Assembly: GCF_002934455.1 (NCBI RefSeq)
Contig: NZ_PTIR01000022.1
Location: 49,435 to 113,434, forward strand
DNA: 64,000 nucleotides
Direction of reading: 5' to 3'
From: Trinickia symbiotica
GTDB taxonomy: Bacteria; Pseudomonadota; Gammaproteobacteria; Burkholderiales; Burkholderiaceae
Shown here: piece after piece, positions 1 to 7,589 of the stretch
Layout of the letters: the number at the start of each line of letters is the position of its first letter
How positions within the stretch are numbered: the stretch's first letter is position 1
Made by a program: the position numbers and the translations under genes
The notes under the pieces: generated by a model
Database searches by the model: none
What the model saw: only the letters and a program-made list of their open reading frames with translations
Told to the model about the DNA's origin: nothing

Positions 1-1210
1 TTTGCGCGGTGAAACCGAGGAACTGGGCATGCAGCGTAGCCATGTCGCGCTCGCGGATGTTGAAGCGCTGCTTGGCGAGCACAACGATGCTGCGGCCTTC
101 GGGCGTTTCGTCGGCGAGCGACGAAAGCTGAGCCGCGTCCGCGAGCGCTTCCTCCGTCACGCCAGGGGCTGGCAGGAATGTCGAAGCCTGACGATTGCCG
201 AGCGTGATCGTACCCGTCTTGTCGAGCAGCAGCACGTCCACGTCACCGGCGGCTTCGACGGCGCGTCCCGACGTGGCGATCACGTTCGCCTGCATCATCC
301 GACTCATGCCGGCCACGCCGATGGCCGAGAGCAAGCCGCCGATCGTCGTCGGAATCAGGCAGACGAGCAGCGCGACGAGCGCGGTGATCGTGACCACATG
401 TCCCATCTTGGCGGCGGCCACCGCGAAGATCGAAAATGGCAGCAACGTCGCCGTCGCGAAGAGCAGCACGAGCGTGAGCGCCACGAGCAGAATCGTCAGC
501 GCGATTTCATTCGGCGTCTTCTGGCGCTTCGCGCCTTCGACCATCGCGATCATCCGGTCGAGAAACGCTTCGCCGGGATTGACCGATACGCGCACCACGA
601 TCCAGTCCGATAGCACGCGCGTGCCGCCCGTCACCGACGAAAAGTCTCCACCCGATTCGCGGATGACAGGCGCCGATTCACCCGTAATCGCCGACTCGTC
701 GACCGACGCGACGCCCTCGATGACCTCGCCGTCAGCGGGAATCGTATCGCCGGCCTCGACGAGCACGACATCGCCTTTGCGCAGGTCCGTCGAGGCCATG
801 ATGCGAATCGGCGCCTTCGGATGCGGCTCGCCGAGCTTTTTCGCCGTCACGTTATGCTTCGCACTCCTGAGCGAAGCGGCCTGTGCCTTCGAGCGCCCTT
901 CAGCCAGTGCCTCGGCAAAGTTCGCGAAGAGCACGGTGAACCAGAGCCAGAGCGCGACGGCGAGAATGAATCCGGCCGGTGCCTCGGCCTGGCCTGCGAG
1001 CGCGGCAACCCAGAGTATCGTCGTCAGGATGCTGCCGAGATAGACGCAGAACATCACTGGGTTACGAAGTTGTGTACGTGGCGCGAGTTTCTTGAACGAA
1101 TCGACGATCGCAGGCTTCACGAGCACCGGGTCGAACATCGAGCGCGCCGCTGTGCGTGCCTGCCCCAGGTTCTCGGGACGATGCGCAGGCGTTTGATTGA
1201 CATTAGTCAT
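1..1210 (-). CDS. kdpB: Potassium-transporting ATPase subunit B, N-terminal ~403 residues (runs off the left edge)
   Basis: P-type ATPase subunit that hydrolyses ATP to drive high-affinity K+ uptake by the inner-membrane KdpFABC complex. The reverse-strand reading starts at ATG 1210 ([10 protein letters not shown]...) and stays open to the window edge. It shows the actuator TGES motif (about residue 175) and the phosphorylation motif DKTGT (Asp near residue 330), with hydrophobic helices before each. The nucleotide-binding half lies outside the window. It starts 13 bases after the kdpA stop, so it is the third gene of the kdpF-kdpA-kdpB operon; kdpC and any kdpDE would be further left. Family assignment is secure. 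Confidence 0.97.
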   Translation of the reverse strand, partial: MTNVNQTPAHRPENLGQARTAARSMFDPVLVKPAIVDSFKKLAPRTQLRNPVMFCVYLGSILTTILWVAALAGQAEAPAGFILAVALWLWFTVLFANFAEALAEGRSKAQAASLRSAKHNVTAKKLGEPHPKAPIRIMASTDLRKGDVVLVEAGDTIPADGEVIEGVASVDESAITGESAPVIRESGGDFSSVTGGTRVLSDWIVVRVSVNPGEAFLDRMIAMVEGAKRQKTPNEIALTILLVALTLVLLFATATLLPFSIFAVAAAKMGHVVTITALVALLVCLIPTTIGGLLSAIGVAGMSRMMQANVIATSGRAVEAAGDVDVLLLDKTGTITLGNRQASTFLPAPGVTEEALADAAQLSSLADETPEGRSIVVLAKQRFNIRERDMATLHAQFLGFTAQ

Positions 1211-1223
1211 ACGTTCCTCGAAA

Positions 1224-3032
1224 TCAGTGACCCGCGATCAGTTGAAGATGCTCGACGACGGGTCCGAGCGCGAGCGCAGGCACATAGGTCAGCGCGCCGA
1301 CCAGCACGAGCGTGCCCAGCAGAAGCACCACGAAGAGCGGGCCGTGCGTCGGCAGCGTGCCCGCCGTAGCCGCGAGCCGCTTCTTGTTTGCGAGCGCGCC
1401 TGCAATCGCCAGCACCGGCACGATCGACGAGAAACGGCCGAACCACATGGCGATCGCGAGCAAGACGTTGTAAAAAGGCGTGTTGACGGAGAGGCCGGCA
1501 AACGCGCTGCCGTTGTTGTTCGCGGCCGAGCTGAACGCGTAGAGGATTTCCGTGAAGCCGTGCGGTCCCGGATTCGAGATGCCGGCAGTGCCTTGCGGCG
1601 AGAGCACGCCGATCGAGGTGCCCACGAGCACGAGGAACGGCGTGATGAGAATCGCGATCGCCACCATCTTCATCTCGAACGATTCGATCTTCTTGCCGAC
1701 GTATTCGGGGGTGCGTCCGATCATCAGGCCGGCGACGAAAACCGCGAGCAGTGCGAAGACGAGCATGCCGTAGAGGCCTGAACCGACGCCACCGAAAATC
1801 ACTTCGCCCAGTTGTATCAGGAGCAGCGGCACGAAACCACCCATCGGCGTTAGCGAATCGTGCATCGCGTCGACAGCACCGCACGACGCGGCCGTCGTTG
1901 CCACCGTGAAGATGCCCGTCTGCGCGATACCGAACCGAGTTTCCTTGCCTTCCATATTGCCGCCAGCAGAAAGCGTGGAAGCGCTTTGATCGACGTGCAG
2001 CGACGTAAAGACCGGATTGCCTGATTGTTCGGCTGATATTTCGCCCCAGCATGCCACCGCGAAAGCGATCGTCATCGCGGCGAGCACGGCGTAGCCTTGA
2101 CGGCGGTCGCCGACCATACGGCCGAATACCACGCAAAGCGCCGCGGGAATGATCAGCATCGCCAGTATCTGCAGAAAGTTCGAGAGCGGCGTCGGATTCT
2201 CATACGGATGCGCAGAGTTCGCGTTGAAGAATCCGCCTCCGTTCGTGCCGAGCATCTTGATCGCTTCTTGCGAGGCGACCGGCCCCATGGCAATCGTCTG
2301 CTTGTCGGCCTTCACGTCCTGCATGACCGGGTTGCCCTTCGCATCCTTCACGGGATTGCCTTGAGCGTCTGTCTTCGCAACTTGGTATGTCGTCACCTGC
2401 AGCGTGGGAACGTCCTCGTACGACTTAAAGTTTTGGATCGCGCCCTGGCCAATGAGGACCACCGCGAAGACGATCGCGAGCGGAGCGAGGATGTAGAGCG
2501 TGATGCGCGTCAGGTCGACCCAGAAGTTGCCGATCGTCTTGGCCGTATGCCGGGCGAAGCCGCGAATCAGCGCGACAACGACGGCGATCCCCGTGGCAGC
2601 CGAAAGGAAGTTCTGCACGGTCAGCGCGGCCATCTGCGTCAGGTAGCTGACCGTCGACTCCGGCGTGTAGTCCTGCCAGTTCGTGTTCGTCACGAAGCTG
2701 ATTGCCGTATTGAATGCGGCGTCAGGCGTCATGGGACCGAATCCCTGGGGATTCGCGGGCAACCACTGCTGAACGCGCAGGAAGCCGTAGACGGCGAGCG
2801 CCCCCAGTGCATTGAAGAGCAGCAGAGCCACGGCGTAGGCCTTCCACGACATCTCCGCTTGCGCATCGATACCCGCAATCTTGTATATGACGTACTCGAT
2901 CGGCTTGCCGATCTTCCGCACCGCCAGCGAAGATCCGTCCAGGACGGACGTCATATACCGACCGAGCGGTATGGCCAGTGCGATCAGTACGGCGATGAAC
3001 AGCACCGTCTGAAAAATGTCATTCGTGTTCAT
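1224..3032 (-). CDS. kdpA: Potassium-transporting ATPase subunit A (K+ channel-like subunit)
   Basis: Membrane subunit that selects and carries K+ in the KdpFABC pump. 602 residues from ATG 3032 ([12 protein letters not shown]...). All four selectivity-filter repeats are visible: [31 protein letters not shown] and [13 protein letters not shown], between many hydrophobic helices. Length is normal to slightly long because of a loop with a [15 protein letters not shown] repeat. A longer in-frame reading to 3182 exists, but this start overlaps the kdpF stop by one base (TAATG), the usual coupled arrangement, so I prefer it. Intact, unlike the relic upstream. Confidence 0.97.
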   Translation of the reverse strand: MNTNDIFQTVLFIAVLIALAIPLGRYMTSVLDGSSLAVRKIGKPIEYVIYKIAGIDAQAEMSWKAYAVALLLFNALGALAVYGFLRVQQWLPANPQGFGPMTPDAAFNTAISFVTNTNWQDYTPESTVSYLTQMAALTVQNFLSAATGIAVVVALIRGFARHTAKTIGNFWVDLTRITLYILAPLAIVFAVVLIGQGAIQNFKSYEDVPTLQVTTYQVAKTDAQGNPVKDAKGNPVMQDVKADKQTIAMGPVASQEAIKMLGTNGGGFFNANSAHPYENPTPLSNFLQILAMLIIPAALCVVFGRMVGDRRQGYAVLAAMTIAFAVACWGEISAEQSGNPVFTSLHVDQSASTLSAGGNMEGKETRFGIAQTGIFTVATTAASCGAVDAMHDSLTPMGGFVPLLLIQLGEVIFGGVGSGLYGMLVFALLAVFVAGLMIGRTPEYVGKKIESFEMKMVAIAILITPFLVLVGTSIGVLSPQGTAGISNPGPHGFTEILYAFSSAANNNGSAFAGLSVNTPFYNVLLAIAMWFGRFSSIVPVLAIAGALANKKRLAATAGTLPTHGPLFVVLLLGTLVLVGALTYVPALALGPVVEHLQLIAGH

Positions 3033-3127
3033 TATTCGAGGTCCTCCGCGCGCAGCAGCGCGTAGACGAGATACGCGAGAAGAACCAGCGTCGAGGCTCC
3101 GGCGAGCCACATCATCCAGGCGGTCAT
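3032..3127 (-). CDS. kdpF: KdpF small membrane peptide of the Kdp ATPase
   Basis: 31-residue single-span peptide (MTAWMMWLAGASTLVLLAYL...) with a charged LLRAEDLE tail. It matches the KdpF pattern that stabilises the KdpABC complex in the inner membrane. Its stop overlaps the kdpA ATG by one base, and its ATG overlaps the TGA of the 35-aa ORF upstream (ATGA), so the genes look translationally coupled. Confidence 0.9.
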   Translation of the reverse strand: MTAWMMWLAGASTLVLLAYLVYALLRAEDLE

Positions 3128-3231
3128 GGCCGGCCTCCCGGCGCGCGGCTGCGCAGTTTCTCGCAACCGGCTGCGAGTGCAAGGCAGAGTCCGGTGAAGA
3201 CCACGATGCCCACGATGTAAGCGAAGTCCAT
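3124..3231 (-). CDS. Small membrane peptide (35 aa) at the head of the kdp operon
   Basis: ATG 3231, preceded by GGAG at 8 bases spacing, opens a 35-codon frame beginning MDFAYIVGIVVFTGLCLALA and ending in a basic, proline-containing tail. It has one hydrophobic helix and overlaps kdpF through ATGA. I recall similar short ORFs upstream of kdpF in related bacteria but know no function. The good RBS, overlap and helix argue that it is translated. It may be a further small subunit or a leader that couples kdpF translation. Confidence 0.65.
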   Translation of the reverse strand: MDFAYIVGIVVFTGLCLALAAGCEKLRSRAPGGRP

Positions 3232-3245
3232 TTCGACGTTCTCCG

Positions 3246-3347
3246 TTAGTGGATCTCGGCCGCGTACTGCGTGCACGAACCGGTGGCAGCATTACGGCAC
3301 GCGAGCCGCAGAATTGGCGAGTTGCTATCGATGCAGGTCAAGTCCAT
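3246..3347 (-). pseudogene. Duplicated RBS/start segment of the 35-aa kdp peptide (relic ORF, 33 codons)
   Basis: The 27 bases around ATG 3347 (GGGAGAAC...ATAATGGACT) closely resemble those around the 35-aa ORF start at 3231 (CGGAGAAC...AAATGGACTT). The frame here reads MDLTCIDSNS and then a cysteine-rich, non-membrane sequence before stopping at 3246. I read it as a leftover of the same duplication that gave the kdpA relic next to it. It could still be a chance ORF. Confidence 0.35.
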
Positions 3348-3474
3348 TATCTTGTTCTCCCGTAGCGGATCAGGACAGCGTGAAGCGTAGACGACCTGCG
3401 GTAAACGCCACGATAAGATTGACGGCGCCGATATAAAGAACGTGTAAAAAATTAACTCAATCGCACAGTGCGGC

Positions 3475-4307
3475 TCAATGCGGTGCCATCATCGTGATCT
3501 GTTCAACGATAGGCCCGAGCGCCAAGGCCGGCAGGTAGGACATCAGCACCATCGGCGCGAGGCCGCCGAGCGGCGTGAACGAATCGTGCATCGCGTCAAC
3601 GGAGCCGTCGCCACCGCTCGTGGTCACAGCTGCATAAAGCGCCGACGAAACCACGCCGAATCGCGTTTCTTTGCCTTCCATGTTGCCGACGGGACCTGCG
3701 AACGCAGTCGGCAGATGCGCAATGGCCGATGGCGCAAGCGCGACATCTCCCTGTTGCTCGACGTGAATCGTGAGGCCCGCCATCACGACGAATATGACCG
3801 CCATTGCTGCGAGAAGCGCCCAGCCCTGCCGACGATCACCCACCGCGACGCCGAACACGGCAATGCCGGTTGCGCCCGACAGGAAGGTTTGTACCGCGAT
3901 TCCGAGCATCTGGCTCAAGTAGCTCAGCGTCGATTCGCCCGCATAGCTTTGCCAACTCGTATTCGTGACGAAGCTGACCGCCGTGTTGAACGCGAGATCG
4001 GGGCGACGCTCGGAAGTGATTGTGGATTGAACGGCAGCCAGGACTGGAACCGCTGCAATGCGTAAAGGAACAATGTGCCGGCACCGCTGAACACTATGAG
4101 TGCGACGGCATAGCTTTTCCAGCTCATCTCCGACTTCGGATCGATGCCGGCCGCACGATAGACGAACCGCTCGAGCGGATGACCGATACGCGACAGTATC
4201 GGCGCATTCCCCTCGACGACGCGGGCCATGTCGAGGCCGAGCGGCTTCGCGAGCCCGATCAATACGACGAGAAAGAGGCCCGTCTGGAACCACCCGCTTG
4301 CTAACAT
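3475..4307 (-). pseudogene. Second kdpA copy, decayed (one frameshift, two large in-frame deletions)
   Basis: Starting at ATG 4307 (MLASGWFQTGLFLVVLIGLA...) the reverse strand encodes a KdpA N-terminus (GHPLERFVYRAAGIDPKSEM, then LPFNPQSLPSVAP). Near 4000 a single-base loss shifts the frame; the rest (DLAFNTAVSFVTNTSWQSY...) continues in another frame. Compared with the intact kdpA next door, about 150 residues are missing between TGIAV and VGDRRQG, and about 165 between PLGGLAP and YLPALALGPIVEQ. Filter repeats 1 and 3 remain; 2 and 4 are gone. It ends at a normal-looking C-terminus (TGA 3475-3477). Sequence differs clearly from the intact copy, so this is an old or foreign second copy, not a recent duplication. 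Confidence 0.9.
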
Positions 4308-4586
4308 GTCGCTCCCCCGCGAAAGGCGCACGCAGGAAAGCGCACGTCGCCCTCTATTTCATGTCGCGAAACATCAAGACGGTGAAAAATTCGGGGAGCG
4401 GGTCGTAAAAATCACGTAATGAGCCTGAACGACTTGCTCCGTTTTTCGCATGCGCTAGCTGCTATCGGCGGGTGATCGACGGTCAACTAAAGAGAACGCC
4501 AAGCGCATCGGCTGAGAGGTGCTGCTGCTATTCCAGACGAGCACCCGGCGCCCACTCATGTAGACGGTGCTCGCTGGCTCGCGGCA

Positions 4587-5645
4587 CTACTGGCCGGACT
4601 GGTAAGCCGGCAGATCATCATAGCCCTTCACCCGGTAGATGAGGAAAGACGCCACCCAGGCGAAGATGAACACACCGATGATGATGAAGCCAAGACTGTT
4701 GAAGTTATCGTTGAGGGTGCCGATAGCACTCCAAAATCCGCCTTTGAGACGGAACTGGTCGGCCAGCAGCCCGAGCGCCTCGATGCCCCCAATTAGCACC
4801 GCAACGACGACGGACACGAGCGTGATCGTGAGGTTGTAGTAGAGCTTGCGAATCGGACGTATGAAAGCCCAGTCATAGGCGCCAAGCATCAGGATGCCGT
4901 CGGTGGTGTCGACGAGCGACATGCCGGCTGCGAAGAGCACGGGAAACACGAGTATTACGCTCATCGATACGCCTTGCGCGGCCTGGCTGGCTGAAATGCC
5001 GAGCAGGCTCACCTCCGTCGCCGTATCGAAGCCGAGACCGAATAGGAACCCGAGGGGCAGCATCCACAAAGGCTTTGACACAATACGGAACAGCGGCCGG
5101 AACAGTCGCGAAAGTAAGCCTCGGCTGTTCAACAGCAGGTCGAGATCGTTGTGGTCGTACGGTTCGCCCCGGCGGAGCTTGCCGAAGGCATGCCACACGC
5201 CGCGCAGGATGACGATGTTGATCGCGGCGATGAGGAACAGAAACAGCGAGGAAACGCTCGTCGAGATGATGCCGCCGATCTCTTTCCACGCCTCGACGCG
5301 GCTCTCTAATGCGGCGGCTGTTGCGGCAACGGCGGCGGCGACGATCAGCACCACGGCGGAATGGCCGAGTGCGAAGAAAAAGCCCACCGTCACGGGACGC
5401 TGGCCATCTTGCATCAGCTTGCGCGTGACGTTGTCGATGGCGGCAATATGGTCGGCATCGACGGCATGACGGAGGCCGAAGCCATACGCGAGCAGACCGG
5501 TGCCGAGAAGCAGCGGATGCGCACGAAAGGCTATGAAGGCCCAGATCCATGCACCGATGTTAAAGGCTGCAAGAACCGAGTAGATGCCGACGACACGGCG
5601 GCGGAGGGCTAGCGGTGGGCAAGGCGTTTTCAGCGCGATGGACAT
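4587..5645 (-). CDS. NiCoT-family cobalt/nickel transporter
   Basis: 352-residue inner-membrane transporter of the HoxN/NixA/NicT family. It shows the signature RHAVDADHIAAIDN (residues 59-72) in the second helix and LGFDTATEVSLLGIS further on, plus about eight hydrophobic segments. Start ATG 5645 is chosen because the longer in-frame reading to 5840 would run through the cobalamin riboswitch. Control by B12 implies cobalt as the physiological substrate, feeding the corrin pathway encoded at 39-48 kb; nickel cannot be excluded from sequence alone. Confidence 0.95.
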   Translation of the reverse strand: MSIALKTPCPPLALRRRVVGIYSVLAAFNIGAWIWAFIAFRAHPLLLGTGLLAYGFGLRHAVDADHIAAIDNVTRKLMQDGQRPVTVGFFFALGHSAVVLIVAAAVAATAAALESRVEAWKEIGGIISTSVSSLFLFLIAAINIVILRGVWHAFGKLRRGEPYDHNDLDLLLNSRGLLSRLFRPLFRIVSKPLWMLPLGFLFGLGFDTATEVSLLGISASQAAQGVSMSVILVFPVLFAAGMSLVDTTDGILMLGAYDWAFIRPIRKLYYNLTITLVSVVVAVLIGGIEALGLLADQFRLKGGFWSAIGTLNDNFNSLGFIIIGVFIFAWVASFLIYRVKGYDDLPAYQSGQ

Positions 5646-5744
5646 GTGACAGTTCCTGAGGTCGGGGCTGTCCTTGCAACGGGCGACCGCGCGAAACGGC
5701 GCTGGCGCATTGGGACACCCCGCCCGTTGCGGCTGCATGGACCT

Positions 5745-5920
5745 CAATCGATGGCAGGTCTCCTGGCTCGCGGGTTGACACCCTATGCCGGCCTTCCCGG
5801 TTTCCCAGTGGCCCTGAATGGCATTTGGCTCGCCGCTCACAGTTGCGGGGGCAGCCGCAGACTCGAGGCGCTCACGCCTTTACTGCGTTCCCTTTTGATC
5901 CCGTCGCCGGGAACCATCAG
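5745..5920 (-). promoter_or_regulatory. Cobalamin (adenosylcobalamin) riboswitch upstream of the NiCoT gene
   Basis: Reverse-strand RNA contains the conserved blocks in the right order: GGTTCCCGGCGACGGGATC with AAAAGGGAACGC, GCTGCCCCCGCAACTGTGA, GCCACTGGGAAACCGGGAAG, and the B12 box AGCCAGGAGACCTGCC (5753-5768). These are near-consensus for the cobalamin aptamer. The ATG of the transporter lies about 100 bases downstream, room for an expression platform that would shut expression off when B12 is plentiful. Confidence 0.95.
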
Positions 5921-5926
5921 CGCGAG

Positions 5927-5955
5927 AGCGTAATTGCGGAGCGCTGGCGCGTCAA
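5927..5955 (-). promoter_or_regulatory. Sigma70-type promoter for the riboswitch/NiCoT transcript
   Basis: Reverse strand: TTGACG (5955-5950), 17-base spacer, TACGCT (5932-5927). The predicted start at about 5920 falls exactly at the 5' edge of the riboswitch, which supports the call. Confidence 0.65.
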
Positions 5956-5983
5956 GCGGCCATAAGTGAGCGGCCATAAGTGA
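5956..5983. repeat. 14-bp perfect tandem duplication abutting the NiCoT -35 box
   Basis: GCGGCCATAAGTGA occurs twice head to tail (5956-5969, 5970-5983), directly upstream of the -35 hexamer of the riboswitch promoter. Its position is that of an activator site; it may equally be a slipped-strand duplication. Confidence 0.8.
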
Positions 5984-6354
5984 GGGCAATTCAAAAGGAT
6001 TGGCGGTTTCTGCCCGACCGCCGCGGGGAGCGCGGCAGCTGCCTCTAACAGGAGAAAAAAGGACGCGCCCTGTAAAGCTCGCGGCTTGGGCAGACACGTC
6101 CGGCGGTTGCGCACGACGTGCGCCCGCAACATCTCAAACATCGATCGGCGAGTGGTTGCGTCCCCGGCACGTAAACTTCGCATAAAAATTGTAGGGCAGA
6201 CGGCATTTCTCGTTGACATCTGTAAAAACCAGCGCCTAGAATGCGCCAGTTTCCAAAAAAGGGGCATACGCCTTGGACAGTTGCAGTAGTCGACCTTCGA
6301 AAAGTTTGTCTGCTTGACCGGCACGACGCCCCCGCTTGGATTCTTCCGTAGCCG

Positions 6355-6378
6355 CCGTCTTGCCAGCAGGCAAGACGG
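6355..6378. other. Perfect 10-bp stem-loop in the intergenic region
   Basis: CCGTCTTGCC, loop AGCA, GGCAAGACGG. GC-rich, with a four-base loop and no U tract on either strand. It could be part of a 5' leader structure or a factor-dependent terminator. Confidence 0.6.
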
Positions 6379-6568
6379 TGCGCGTCGCAGTAGCTTCCCT
6401 AGTTTCTTTCTCGCGCATCTCATCGATTGGCCGCCGTCCTTGACGCGTGCGTTGTCACGCGCACTCGTCCCGACAACTTGGCACGTCGAGCCGTTGGCTA
6501 GCGTCGCCCCTGATTCACGCCATTTCCGCAAGCACTGAATGCCGCGCGGGCCTGGCGTGCGGTTAAAC

Positions 6569-6588
6569 GCGTCCGTCAGATCGGACGC
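6569..6588 (+). promoter_or_regulatory. 7-bp leader hairpin just upstream of the MgtL-like micro-ORF
   Basis: GCGTCCG, loop TCAGAT, CGGACGC. Ends 4 bases before the AAGGAG ribosome site of the micro-ORF at 6606, so it could influence ribosome loading on the leader. Confidence 0.5.
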
Positions 6589-6605
6589 AAACGAAGGAGT
6601 TCGCG

Positions 6606-6677
6606 ATGCCCGACCCTGAGCCTAGTCCCTGTATGAATCGCCGCGCGTTCTTGCTGAACGCCGCTCGCTTCGCCTGA
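6606..6677 (+). CDS. Leader peptide, 23 codons, MgtL-like acidic/proline N-terminus
   Basis: ATG 6606 has a strong AAGGAG at 7 bases spacing and encodes MPDPEPSPC, then MNRRAFLLNAARFA, then TGA. Alternating Pro with Asp/Glu straight after the initiator resembles Salmonella/E. coli MgtL (MEPDPTPLP...). That peptide senses low Mg2+ because such runs destabilise translating ribosomes, and senses proline because of slow decoding. Downstream lie a 49-aa ORF, an ASRT homologue and an NRAMP-like transporter. I infer a translation-sensing leader for Mg2+ (or another ion); direct homology to MgtL is not claimed. Confidence 0.6.
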   Translation: MPDPEPSPCMNRRAFLLNAARFA

Positions 6678-6789
6678 CGTCCTGGCCGCACGCGTTCCTC
6701 CCGCACGCCCGAGCACTTCGGCCCGCGCGAACTGAAACGAAGGCAGGCCTGGTTGCTGGCGCCACGTATCAACTGTCGGAGGAATTAAT

Positions 6790-6939
6790 ATGCACTTCGC
6801 TCTGCTCCTTTCACAACTCCCGCACGTCGAAGAAGCTCGCCCGCACTACAACGGCATGCTCTCGCTCGGCTCCCGTTCGCCCGCTACGGCCCGCGTGCTC
6901 GCCGCCATCCGGACGGCATTCAAGAAGTTCGCACACTGA
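6790..6939 (+). CDS. 49-aa protein of unknown function downstream of the leader peptide
   Basis: ATG 6790 with an excellent GGAGGA RBS (8-base spacing). The frame begins MHFALLLSQLPHVEEARPHY and ends in a basic RTAFKKFAH tail. There is no clear membrane helix and I do not recognise a family. The strong RBS and the position 112 bases after the micro-ORF suggest it is expressed. It may be a small regulatory protein or a second leader. Confidence 0.55.
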   Translation: MHFALLLSQLPHVEEARPHYNGMLSLGSRSPATARVLAAIRTAFKKFAH

Positions 6940-7135
6940 TACAACCGGGTGTTGCCGTCTGCGTGCCCGCCGGACGTGGCGCGCTGACGGCAGGCGCGAC
7001 GTAGCGCAAACGCGCGAGACATCGCACGCGTCCGGTCCCCTCGATCACCACAGCATGGCCTTTGGCATGGACGTTGCGGCTCTCCTGCAAGCGCTACGCG
7101 GGTCACGTGCGAGGCCCGACCTCAAAGGAGGAGCC

Positions 7136-7510
7136 ATGCAGGCGATCGGAAAGAGAAGATGGGCAATCGCCGAGGGCTATTTGCCGCCCTATGGCACAGG
7201 AGATAGTCGAGAGCTCGAGAGCCACGAGGCGGCCTGCATCCTCAACGCGGGTGAGCTCGACGCACAAGTCGAGGTCACGATTTTCTTCAAGGATCGCGAT
7301 CCCGCGGGCCCGTACCGGCTCACCGTGCCCGCAAGACGCACGCTCCATATGCGTTTCAACGACTTGAGCGATCCAGAACGAATCCCAACCGGAACGGAGT
7401 ACTCCGCCGTGCTCGAGTCGAATGTGCCCGTCATCGTGCAGCACACACGGCTCGATTCCCGGCAAGCGGAGCTCGCGCTTCTTTCCACGATCGCCTTTGG
7501 GACCGATTGA
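7136..7510 (+). CDS. Sensory rhodopsin transducer-family protein (ASRT homologue)
   Basis: 124 residues, beginning MQAIGKRRWAIAEGYLPPYG and containing ILNAGELDAQVEVTIFF, PYRLTVPARRTLHMRFNDL and the QHTRLDSRQAE block. These match the Anabaena sensory rhodopsin transducer family: small soluble beta-sandwich tetramers, also common in bacteria lacking rhodopsins, where a ligand-binding role has been suggested. ATG 7136 is preceded by AAAGGAGGA, which decides it over the longer reading from 7055. No rhodopsin gene is in the window. It lies 79 bases before the NRAMP-like gene, probably in one transcript. Confidence 0.9.
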   Translation: MQAIGKRRWAIAEGYLPPYGTGDSRELESHEAACILNAGELDAQVEVTIFFKDRDPAGPYRLTVPARRTLHMRFNDLSDPERIPTGTEYSAVLESNVPVIVQHTRLDSRQAELALLSTIAFGTD

Positions 7511-7589
7511 CGCTTCGCAGCTTTGGCGACGCGGGGAACGATTCATGCACTGACTTTCGATCATCCCAGCTTCCGATTGGCAGGCTCGA

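Larger units (their letters stand above)
5984..6605. other. 622-bp region without a convincing protein gene; contains two hairpins
   Basis: Frames of up to about 200 codons exist on the reverse strand (to 6531), but their basic, low-complexity translations have no recognisable domain and no RBS. I see a perfect 10-bp stem at 6355-6378 and a 7-bp stem at 6569-6588 just before the micro-ORF. This is probably a divergent promoter/leader region serving the transporter on the left and the metal-leader operon on the right. Confidence 0.6.

Noticed and set aside
5646..5933. 95-codon forward frame and the upstream extension of the NiCoT frame across 5646-5840
   Set aside because: Both cross the cobalamin riboswitch; conserved RNA blocks explain the sequence better.
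5956..5983. Tandem 14-bp repeat as a start of a CRISPR-like array
   Set aside because: Only two copies with no spacer.
5917..6531. 204-codon reverse-strand frame in the gene-free region
   Set aside because: Basic, low-complexity translation with no RBS or domain.
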